Positions 16,224 through 23,538 of a stretch of 25,510 nt of DNA are shown here, in pieces; position 1 is the stretch's first letter; every line of letters starts with the position of its first letter. Below the pieces are notes generated by a model. That model was given only the letters and a program-made list of their open reading frames with translations. It did no database searches and was not told the DNA's origin. The stretch is from Spirochaetaceae bacterium (GTDB taxonomy: Bacteria; Spirochaetota; Spirochaetia; SZUA-6; Bin103). Made by a program: the position numbers and the translations under genes. The stretch lies in assembly GCA_026710565.1 (NCBI GenBank), contig JAPOQV010000447.1, positions 1 to 25,510 of the forward strand, in the 5' to 3' direction.

Positions 16224-18270
16224 CACGCTGCTGGGCATACGCGACTTGGCGGTCGCGTTCGGCGGCGACTCCGGGAGGCAGCGGGCGCTGGACGGCATGA
16301 GCGTCGACATCGGCCGGGGAGAGACGGTGTGCCTGGTGGGGGAGTCCGGGTGCGGCAAGACCGTCACCGCCAAGACGATATTGCGCGTGCTCGGCCAGAA
16401 CGCGTTCATCGAAGCCGGCATGATCGACTACCGTCGCGCCGACGGAAGCTGCCTCGACCTGGCGGCGCTGCCGGAACGCGACCGCCGCCTGCGGTCGATT
16501 CGCGGCAACGAGATTTCCATGATCTACCAGGAGCCGATGAGCGCCATGTCGTCGATGTACACCATCGGCAACCAGATAGCGGAAGTCCTGATACGCCATC
16601 GACGCTACGGCCGGGCGGCGGCGCGGCGCGCCGCCATCGCCACGTTGGGCAGCGTCGGCATACCCGAGCCGGAACGCCGCTTCGACGCCTACACGTTCGA
16701 GCTTTCCGGCGGCCTGCGGCAGCGGGCCATGATCGCTCAGGCGCTGGTGTGCGAGCCGCGGCTGCTCATCGCGGATGAACCGACCACGGCGCTGGACGTC
16801 ACCACGCAGGCCGTGATCCTCGACCTCCTGCGCGATCTGCAGACGGAGCGCGGGATGTCGATGCTCTTCATCACCCACGACCTCGGCGTCGTCGCCGAGA
16901 TCGCCGACCGGTTGGCGATCCTCTACCTTGGGCGGGTCGCCGAGCAGGGTCCGGTCGACCTGGTCCTTACCGATCCCCAGCATCCGTACACCGCGGGTCT
17001 CCTGGCTTCCGTACCAAGCCTCACGCTCAGCGCCGGCGGCTCCCTGCCGGCCATACCAGGGACCGTGCCGAACCTGGAGGAGCGCCCCGCCGGGTGCCCG
17101 TTCGTGACTCGCTGCCCCCAGGCGATCGAAACGCTGTGCGAATCCTCGCCCCCTGCCGCCACGGAGCTGGGCGGCGGTCGCCACGCGAGCTGCCACCTGC
17201 ACGCCGAGGGAATCACCGTCACGCGCACCCTCGCCGGGTCGACCCCGCCGGCATCGCCGCACAGCGTGGATCGCTCGACGCGGCCCCTGCTCTCGGTGCG
17301 GGAGCTTTCGACGCACTTCCCGATCCGCACCGGCATGCTGAACCGGACCGTGCGCACGGTGCGGGCGGTCAACGAAGTGAGCTTCGATCTCTGGCCGGGT
17401 GAGACGATGGGACTGGTGGGCGAGTCCGGCTGCGGAAAGACCACGCTGGCACACACGGTGGTCGGCCTTACCCCTCCGACCGCAGGCACGATCCGCTACG
17501 GGGATCAGGACCTGACAGCTCGGACCGGCAGCCTGCGCACGCGCTGGTCGGAAGTCCGGCTCGTCTTTCAGGATCCGTTCGGTTCGTTGAATCCGCGCAT
17601 GACCGCCTTCGACATCGTTGCGGAGGTGCTGCGGGTGGCCGGGCATGACCGATCGGTCATCGAGGGCCGCGTGCGCCAGGCGTTTGCCCAGGCCGGGTTG
17701 CCCGACTCGTTCCTGAAGCGCTACCCGCACGCGTTCTCGGGCGGCCAGCGGCAACGCATCGGCATCGCACGTGCGCTGGCGTCGCGACCGCGGCTGATCG
17801 TCGCCGACGAACCGGTATCGGCGTTGGACGTTTCGGTTCAGGCGCAGATTCTGAACCTTCTGCGGGACCTCCAGGCTTCGCTCGACCTGACCTACCTGCT
17901 GATCTCCCACGACCTCGGCGTGGTGGCCAATCTCAGCGATCGGGTCGCGGTGATGTACGCGGGCAAGATCGTCGAGCTGGCGCCGGCGAGAGCGCTGTTC
18001 GAGACGCCGCAACACCCGTACACCGAAGCGCTGTTGAGTGCGGTCCTGTCGCCGGACCCCCGTCGGCGACGTAGCGAGCGCATCCGGCTGCGCGGGACCG
18101 TTCCCGACCTTTCCCGGTTGCCGGACGGCTGCGCATTCGCCGGCCGGTGCCCGTACGCGACGGATCGGTGCGAGGGCGAGCTGCCGGTCCTGGCGGACGC
18201 CGGGCGGGACCGGCACGTGTCGTGCCACCATGCGGATCGGTTGGCGTTGCGCGGCACGGAGGCTGAGTGA
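16198..18270 (+). CDS. Double ABC ATPase: DppD and DppF fused in one chain
   Basis: A 690-residue protein with two complete nucleotide-binding domains. Domain 1: Walker A GESGCGKT (48-55), signature LSGG near 168, Walker B LLIADEPT near 189. Domain 2: Walker A GESGCGKT near 408, signature FSGGQRQR near 512, Walker B LIVADEP near 532. Each domain ends with the oligopeptide-transporter extension carrying Cys-rich motifs ([23 protein letters not shown] and SCHH). A linker of about 40 residues joins them. It hydrolyses ATP to drive import through the two permeases just upstream; fusion fixes the 1:1 ratio of the halves. ATG 16198 is inside the end of the permease gene and the TGA overlaps the next start as GTGA. 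Confidence 0.95.
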   Translation: MQQIPTAPDTLLGIRDLAVAFGGDSGRQRALDGMSVDIGRGETVCLVGESGCGKTVTAKTILRVLGQNAFIEAGMIDYRRADGSCLDLAALPERDRRLRSIRGNEISMIYQEPMSAMSSMYTIGNQIAEVLIRHRRYGRAAARRAAIATLGSVGIPEPERRFDAYTFELSGGLRQRAMIAQALVCEPRLLIADEPTTALDVTTQAVILDLLRDLQTERGMSMLFITHDLGVVAEIADRLAILYLGRVAEQGPVDLVLTDPQHPYTAGLLASVPSLTLSAGGSLPAIPGTVPNLEERPAGCPFVTRCPQAIETLCESSPPAATELGGGRHASCHLHAEGITVTRTLAGSTPPASPHSVDRSTRPLLSVRELSTHFPIRTGMLNRTVRTVRAVNEVSFDLWPGETMGLVGESGCGKTTLAHTVVGLTPPTAGTIRYGDQDLTARTGSLRTRWSEVRLVFQDPFGSLNPRMTAFDIVAEVLRVAGHDRSVIEGRVRQAFAQAGLPDSFLKRYPHAFSGGQRQRIGIARALASRPRLIVADEPVSALDVSVQAQILNLLRDLQASLDLTYLLISHDLGVVANLSDRVAVMYAGKIVELAPARALFETPQHPYTEALLSAVLSPDPRRRRSERIRLRGTVPDLSRLPDGCAFAGRCPYATDRCEGELPVLADAGRDRHVSCHHADRLALRGTEAE

Positions 18271-19718
18271 TCACCCGCCTGACCCTCGGCACGACCGCCG
18301 ACATTGCAGTGCAGATACCGTCACAGGTGTCCGATCCCTACCGCTACGTGCCGTTTCACGTTCCGGCAGGAACCACGCGCCTGGATGTCACCTGCGAAAC
18401 GGAGTGCCGCGGCCGGGCGTACATCGACCTTGGTCTGTTCGATCCGAGCGCCACGGCGTTCCCGACGCGCAGCGGATTCCGAGGCTGGAGCGGCAGCGCA
18501 CGCAACCGCTTCCACGTAGCCACCGACAGCAGCACGCCGGGCTACGTGGCAGGCGCAGTTCCCGGCGGTACCTGGCGCATCATCCTGGGCTGCTACGTCA
18601 TACCCGACGGCGGCGCCACCGTACGGCTCACGGTACGGGCAAGTGAACGGAGCGAACCTCACTCGAAGAGCGACGGCGCCCGCGCCACCTGCGGGCCGCC
18701 CGAGCAGCCCGACCCTGTCCGCCGCGGGGCGGGTTGGTACCGCGGGGATCTGCACGCCCACACGTTCCATAGCGATGCCGAGGGCAGCCCGCAGGTTCTG
18801 CACCGCCTGGCCTCCGCGCTCGGTCTGGACTACCTGGCCGTCACCGATCACAACACGGTCACGGCGTGGGACTACTTCACCGCCGCGAGCTCCCCGGAGC
18901 TGGTGTTCGTTCCGGGCGTCGAGATCACCACGTACCGGGGCCACGCAAACGTACTGGGCGTGCGCGACTGGATCGACTTTCGCATCCGGACGGAGGACGA
19001 CCTGACACAACTCGCTGCGGAGGTCCGGCGGCGCAACGCGTTGCTGTCGGTGAACCACGACAAGCCGCCGATGCGCTGGACCCTTCCGGAACCGGACATG
19101 GCGTGCATGGAGGTGTGGCAGCGCCACTGGTGGACGGGCAATGAGGCTTCCCTGGCCCGATTCGACGCACGCATTCGCCAGGGCCGGCGGATCACCTTGA
19201 TCGGCGGCAGCGACTACCACACCCCGGCACGGCCGCTTGCTGAAGACCCGTTCGGCCTGGGGTGCCCCACCACCGTCGTATGGCTGGAAGAGTTGAGCAT
19301 CGCCGCCCTCATCGCCGGACTCGCCCGAGGCTGCGTCTATGTCACGGAGAGTCCCCGCGGACCGCACCTGGAGATCCGCGCGCACGGCGTCCCGATGGGC
19401 GGGGTGGTACGGGCCCCGAACCGTCTTGTCGTCGACGTGGACGTGCGCGGCGCTGCGGGAGACATCCTCCTGCTGGTCGGACCCGACGGGCCGGTTGCCG
19501 AAACCGTCATCGACGCAACGCACTTTGCGCTGGAGGTTCCTGGTGCGCGCGGGTTCGTCCGTGCGGAGATCATCGCCGCGGCAAGCGCAGCGCGCCTCGA
19601 GGCTGCGCATCAACATTGGTGTAACGCGCACGAACCGCCGCCGCGCGCGATCGAGCGCGGAACGGCGTCACCACAGCGGCTGGTACGCGCGCTGTCCAAT
19701 CCCATCTACCTGAGCTGA
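18267..19718 (+). CDS. CehA/McbA-family metallohydrolase (PHP domain), paralogue 1
   Basis: A 483-residue protein. Residues 1 to about 155 form a beta-rich N-terminal domain without recognised catalytic motif. The PHP metal site follows in order: GDLHAHTFHSD (His163, His165, Asp170), TDHNT (Asp194, His195), GVEITTYRGH (Glu219, His226), NHDKP (His264) and GGSDYH (Asp316, His318). The C-terminus RALSNPIYLS is typical of the CehA/McbA group, named after enzymes that hydrolyse the carbamate carbaryl, though most members have unknown substrates, probably phosphoesters or amide/carbamate-like bonds. No signal peptide is seen, so it acts in the cytoplasm on the imported compound. GTG start at 18267, with GGAGG seven bases... 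near 18257-18261, overlaps the ATPase stop by four bases. Confidence 0.9.
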   Translation: MITRLTLGTTADIAVQIPSQVSDPYRYVPFHVPAGTTRLDVTCETECRGRAYIDLGLFDPSATAFPTRSGFRGWSGSARNRFHVATDSSTPGYVAGAVPGGTWRIILGCYVIPDGGATVRLTVRASERSEPHSKSDGARATCGPPEQPDPVRRGAGWYRGDLHAHTFHSDAEGSPQVLHRLASALGLDYLAVTDHNTVTAWDYFTAASSPELVFVPGVEITTYRGHANVLGVRDWIDFRIRTEDDLTQLAAEVRRRNALLSVNHDKPPMRWTLPEPDMACMEVWQRHWWTGNEASLARFDARIRQGRRITLIGGSDYHTPARPLAEDPFGLGCPTTVVWLEELSIAALIAGLARGCVYVTESPRGPHLEIRAHGVPMGGVVRAPNRLVVDVDVRGAAGDILLLVGPDGPVAETVIDATHFALEVPGARGFVRAEIIAAASAARLEAAHQHWCNAHEPPPRAIERGTASPQRLVRALSNPIYLS

Positions 19719-19720
19719 CG

Positions 19721-20578
19721 ATGAGCGAAATCACTCCGAGTGCGGCCGAACACGCCGCCGGGCGCTTCGAAGCCGCGGCCGTTCAGCATGCGATCGCCGC
19801 CCTTCGCAAAGACGGATTCCTGGTGATCAACGACATCGTCGAACACGATCACCTCGACCGGCTGCGAGAACGCATGACCGGCGACCTCGACACGATCCGC
19901 GGGCTGCCGGCGGTGCCGCACAATTTCGTGTGGGGCAACATCCAGCAGAACCCGCCACCGGATGCGGGCCTGGTGTTTCGCGACGTGGTGGCCAACCCCT
20001 TCGTCTGCCAGATCACCCGCGAGCTGCTGGGTCCCGGCGCATTCAACGACTACCTGAGCGGCAACACCAACATCCCCGGAAGCGGCCTGCAGCCGGTGCA
20101 CGTCGACGACGGGCAACTCTGGCCGGACCTGCAGATGGCACATCCGCCGGCACGGCTCGTGGTGAACGTTGCGCTCGGCGACACCACGGCTGAGAACGGC
20201 GCCATCGAGCTGTGGCCGGGCACGCATCTCGACACGAGCATGGCGATCGGCACCGACACCAAGGTTCCGAAGGAGCAGGTCGCCGCACGACGAGCGGTTC
20301 GTGGCCCGGTTCAGGGTTCCACAAGCAAGGGGTCGATGTTGATTCGGGACATGCGGCTCTGGCACCGTGGCACCCCCAACCGCAGCGCTGGGACCCGTTT
20401 CATGATCGCCATGATCCACAGCGTGGCGTGGTATCGGCGCACCCGCCGCTTCGAACTGGAGGAGGCGTGCGCGCCGGTGTTCGCGGGCTGCCCCATCGAG
20501 AACGCGATTCCCCTGGTGGCGAATCCAGGAAATCACCTGACCGGCAACGACCCGTACGACTATGCAGGGCCGGACTGA
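19721..20578 (+). CDS. Phytanoyl-CoA dioxygenase (PhyH) family oxygenase inside the importer operon
   Basis: A 285-residue Fe(II)/2-oxoglutarate-type oxygenase. VHVDDGQLWPDL supplies His127 and Asp129, RLWHRGTPN the distal His215, and GTRFMIAMIH (Arg226) the probable 2-oxoglutarate site; LWPGTHLD is the central PhyH turn. It differs clearly from the other two PhyH proteins in the window, so it is not a recent duplicate. ATG 19721 comes two bases after the previous stop, and its end overlaps the next gene by 17 bases, which ties its expression to the two PHP hydrolases. I infer that it hydroxylates the imported molecule or its breakdown product, to prepare or follow hydrolysis. The substrate is unknown. 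Confidence 0.9.
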   Translation: MSEITPSAAEHAAGRFEAAAVQHAIAALRKDGFLVINDIVEHDHLDRLRERMTGDLDTIRGLPAVPHNFVWGNIQQNPPPDAGLVFRDVVANPFVCQITRELLGPGAFNDYLSGNTNIPGSGLQPVHVDDGQLWPDLQMAHPPARLVVNVALGDTTAENGAIELWPGTHLDTSMAIGTDTKVPKEQVAARRAVRGPVQGSTSKGSMLIRDMRLWHRGTPNRSAGTRFMIAMIHSVAWYRRTRRFELEEACAPVFAGCPIENAIPLVANPGNHLTGNDPYDYAGPD

Positions 20579-21971
20579 GCGCACGTTCCGCGGCACACTG
20601 TCGGCTGCGGACGTCAAGCGCCACATCCCTCACGCGTTCCACGTCCCCGAGGGGGCTACCCGCGTGGAGGCGACGCTCGGATTCGACCCCGCGATCGTGT
20701 CCGGTCATCGCAACATGATCTGTCTCTCCCTCTACGATCCCCGCACCTTTCGAGGCGCCCGCCACCGGCATGGCAACCGACACACGGCCGTGATATGCCA
20801 CGACTCGGCGACTCCCGGCTTCCTGCCGGGATCCCTGCCCGCCGGTGACTGGGTGGTGCAACTGGAGACCCATATGGTGATGCCGGGGACAGCGTGCACG
20901 TACCGGATCGCGGTCGCCATCGACCATGGAGCGGGACCGCCGGCCGCGGCCGAAACGCCGCCGGCGCCGCGTTTCGACCGCGTGGCCGACCATCGCTCCG
21001 GTTGGTATCTGGGTGACCTGCATGCGCATACGGTGCATTCCGACGGCGCCTGGGAGGTGGCCGACCTGGTGGCCGCGGCGCGTGCCCGCGGTCTCGATTT
21101 CGTCACGCTGACCGATCACAACACGACCGGCGGCCTGGCGGAAATGGCCCGTTGCGGCGGACCCGGATTGCTGACCATGGGCGGGCAGGAACTGACGACC
21201 TACTGGGGGCACGCCCTGTGCCTGGGAAGCCGCTCCTGGCAGGACTGGCGCGGGCTCACGCGGGAGGGACCGGAGATGGCCGCCCTCGCAGAAGCGATCT
21301 ACGCTGGCGGCGGACTCTACGTCATCGCCCATCCCAGGACGGCGGGCGACCCTCACTGCACCGGCTGCCGCTGGCTCTATACATGGATGATGCCGGGCAC
21401 CGCCAAGCTGGTGGAGGTGTGGAACGGGGACTGGTTCGGACGTGGAGACGATCTACGCGACCGGAACGAAGCGGCCCTGCGCCTCTGGTACGGGTGGCTC
21501 AACCGCGGGCACCGTCTGGTCGCCACTGCCGGCACGGACGTACACGGTCCCGATCGCCAGTATCGCAGCCCGGACGCCGGGTTCAACGCGGTCCATGCAG
21601 ACCGGCTCTCCGAGTCGGCCATCCTGCAGGGCGTGGCAGCCGGTCATGTCTACCTCACCGCCGGGCCGAGTCTCCGCTTTGCAGCGCACCATCAGTCGGG
21701 CGCTCGCGGCATGATGGGCGACTCCCTGCCGGCTCCCGGCGGTTCGGCGTCGGTGTCGCTCGCTGCGAGCTGGGACGGGGTCCCCGAATCTGCCAGCCTG
21801 CGGCTGATCGCAGGTGGCCAGGCGCGGGACACGCTCTCCATCCCGGCCTCCGGCACACGGACGTGGACGGTCAGCGCGGCGCCCGCCGATGCGGACTGGT
21901 ATGTCGTGGAAGTGCGTGGCCGCGATGGTGCCATGCTCGCGTTGTCGAACCCGATCTTCCTCGATCGTTAG
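20562..21971 (+). CDS. CehA/McbA-family metallohydrolase (PHP domain), paralogue 2
   Basis: A 469-residue relative of the protein encoded at 18267, with the same two-domain plan. The PHP site is complete: GDLHAHTVHSD (His154, His156, Asp161), TDHNT (Asp185, His186), QELTTYWGH (Glu210, His217), AHPR (His257) and GTDVH (Asp326, His328); the C-terminus is ALSNPIFLDR. The N-terminal beta domain and the segment between His257 and the last motif (DPHCTGCRWLYTW, NGDWFGRGDD) differ strongly from paralogue 1, so the pair probably handles different substrates or successive steps. ATG 20562 lies within the end of the dioxygenase gene. No signal peptide. Confidence 0.9.
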   Translation: MQGRTERTFRGTLSAADVKRHIPHAFHVPEGATRVEATLGFDPAIVSGHRNMICLSLYDPRTFRGARHRHGNRHTAVICHDSATPGFLPGSLPAGDWVVQLETHMVMPGTACTYRIAVAIDHGAGPPAAAETPPAPRFDRVADHRSGWYLGDLHAHTVHSDGAWEVADLVAAARARGLDFVTLTDHNTTGGLAEMARCGGPGLLTMGGQELTTYWGHALCLGSRSWQDWRGLTREGPEMAALAEAIYAGGGLYVIAHPRTAGDPHCTGCRWLYTWMMPGTAKLVEVWNGDWFGRGDDLRDRNEAALRLWYGWLNRGHRLVATAGTDVHGPDRQYRSPDAGFNAVHADRLSESAILQGVAAGHVYLTAGPSLRFAAHHQSGARGMMGDSLPAPGGSASVSLAASWDGVPESASLRLIAGGQARDTLSIPASGTRTWTVSAAPADADWYVVEVRGRDGAMLALSNPIFLDR

Positions 21972-21985
21972 CTGCCGGTTGACGT

Positions 21986-22780
21986 ATGTCCGGTCGAGAG
22001 AAGGCGGCGAGACAGTCCGCGATCCTCACGATGCTGCGCACGGAAGGGACGATGCGCGTCGGCGCCCTGGCGCAGCACTTCGGGATCTCCCAGCAGTCCA
22101 TACGCAAGGATCTCAACACCCTCGCACAGTCCGGGCTTGTCCGGAGAGTACATGGAGCAGTCGTGATCGGTGGCGGAGAGGAGTATTCCTGGTACTCACA
22201 GCGCCGTCTCATCGCGCAGCGCGAGAAGCGCGCGATCGGCGTCGCGGTGGCCCGCCTCATCCCCAACCACTCCACGGTATTCATCAAGAGCGGCACCACG
22301 ACCGAGATAGCGGCCCACGCGCTGTCGGACCACGTGGGGCTGACGGTGATTCTGGACAACGTCGCCACCGCCGACATCGTCCGGCACTATCCCGGCTGCG
22401 AGGTGCTGATCGTCGGCGGCTACGTGCGCAGGGCCGAAGGCGCCGTCGTCGGTGAAACGGTCGCGGACTTCATCCGGCAGTTTCGCGTGAGCCACGCGGT
22501 GGTCAGCGCCGCCGCCATCGGACCGGACGGCGAGCTTCTCGGCTACCGGCTCAGCGAAGCGCCGATCGTCCGAGCGGTCATCGAGACGGCGCGGCAGGTG
22601 ATCGTTCCCGTCGACTCCTCGAAGTTCGGACAGACCGCTCCGGTCCTGTTGGGTCGGCTTCCCGAGGTCCACCTGCTGGTCACCGACCGCATCCCCGATC
22701 CGAGGATCGCCGAACTTTGCTCTCGCGAAGGCGTACGCTGTCTCGAAACGGACGGCGATGCGGAGGGCGCCATGCGATGA
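21986..22780 (+). CDS. DeoR-family transcriptional regulator
   Basis: A 264-residue repressor-type protein. Residues 1-57 hold the DeoR winged helix-turn-helix (ILTMLRTEGTMRVGALAQHF, then SQQSIRKDLNTLAQSGLVRRVHGA). The sensor domain (about 70-240) is of the DeoRC ribose-5-phosphate isomerase-like fold, with SGTTTEIA, LDNVATAD, VGGYVRR and VDSSKFG, which normally bind a phosphorylated sugar or similar metabolite. It begins 14 bases after the second hydrolase gene, without a clear ribosome site, and ends the plus-strand string. It is the likely regulator of the operon; direct repeats of TCGTT in the shared promoter element are candidate sites, since several DeoR-type operators are rich in TTCGTTT-like units (from memory). 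Confidence 0.93.
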   Translation: MSGREKAARQSAILTMLRTEGTMRVGALAQHFGISQQSIRKDLNTLAQSGLVRRVHGAVVIGGGEEYSWYSQRRLIAQREKRAIGVAVARLIPNHSTVFIKSGTTTEIAAHALSDHVGLTVILDNVATADIVRHYPGCEVLIVGGYVRRAEGAVVGETVADFIRQFRVSHAVVSAAAIGPDGELLGYRLSEAPIVRAVIETARQVIVPVDSSKFGQTAPVLLGRLPEVHLLVTDRIPDPRIAELCSREGVRCLETDGDAEGAMR

Positions 22781-22805
22781 AGCCGTGCCGTAGCCGCCCC
22801 GTCCC

Positions 22806-23516
22806 CTACCAGACGGTCCGCATCTCCTGCACGCAGCTTGTGAGCGCCGGCATCGGATTGTCGACCTCGCCCTCGTACTCCAGGATCAGCGGGCCGTCGA
22901 AGCCGATCTCGTCCAGGGCGGACGCCAGCGCCGGCATGTCCAGGTTGCCGGTGCCGACCACCACGTCGATGGGTTCGCGCCCCTCCCGGTAGACGAAGTC
23001 CTTGACGTGCACGCCGTACAGACGGTCGCCGGCCAGCCGCGCCAGCCCGACCGGGTCGGCGCGGGCGTCGATGGCCCAGGCGGTGTCGAGCATCACGCCG
23101 ATCTCCGGTCCCGTGGACCGCAGCAGCAGCTCCAGCATGGCCTCCGACCCCAGCCAGTGGCCGCCACCGTGGTTGTGCAGCGCCAGCCGCAACCCCGACT
23201 CGCCCGCCACCCGCTCGGCGGTGCGGAATGCGTCGGGTGAGAACGCCGGCCGGAAGTCGGCGCTGACCAGGCCGACGCCCAGCCGCCGGGGGATCTCCAG
23301 GCTCGCGCGCATCGCGTCGGCGTCGCCGGACAGGGTGGTCACCCCCGTGCTGACGATGCCGATGCCGGCCTCCAGGAACACGTCGGGGTCGCCGGCGTGG
23401 AGCTCGACGTGCGCCAGCCCCAGGTCGGCGACCTTCTGCGCCACCACGCGGGAGTCGGTATAGCCGCGCAGGCAGTAGGTCTGAATCGCAAGATCACGGC
23501 GTGCGGAATGGCTCAT
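22806..23516 (-). CDS. Sugar phosphate isomerase/epimerase-like TIM-barrel protein
   Basis: A 236-residue member of the xylose-isomerase-like (AP endonuclease family 2) TIM barrel. Probable metal ligands lie at the usual strand ends: Glu in HVELHAGD, His in LALHNHGGGHW, Asp in GVMLDTAWAID, His in YGVHVKDF and Glu in LILEYEGE. The length is a little below the family norm, but all strands appear present. These enzymes isomerise or epimerise sugars, inositols or keto acids; the substrate is not indicated. ATG 23514-23516 was chosen because the conserved start (RRDLAIQTYCLRGY) follows directly. The gene is convergent with the DeoR gene (25 bases apart) and divergent from rarA, so it may or may not belong to the import pathway. 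Confidence 0.87.
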   Translation of the reverse strand: MSHSARRDLAIQTYCLRGYTDSRVVAQKVADLGLAHVELHAGDPDVFLEAGIGIVSTGVTTLSGDADAMRASLEIPRRLGVGLVSADFRPAFSPDAFRTAERVAGESGLRLALHNHGGGHWLGSEAMLELLLRSTGPEIGVMLDTAWAIDARADPVGLARLAGDRLYGVHVKDFVYREGREPIDVVVGTGNLDMPALASALDEIGFDGPLILEYEGEVDNPMPALTSCVQEMRTVW

Positions 23517-23538
23517 AGTCTGCGAGTCTACCCGAGCG

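Noticed and set aside
12583..18231. Long minus-strand open frames opposite the binding-protein, permease and ATPase genes
   Set aside because: Low-complexity translations opposite well-supported transporter genes; no ribosome sites or family motifs.
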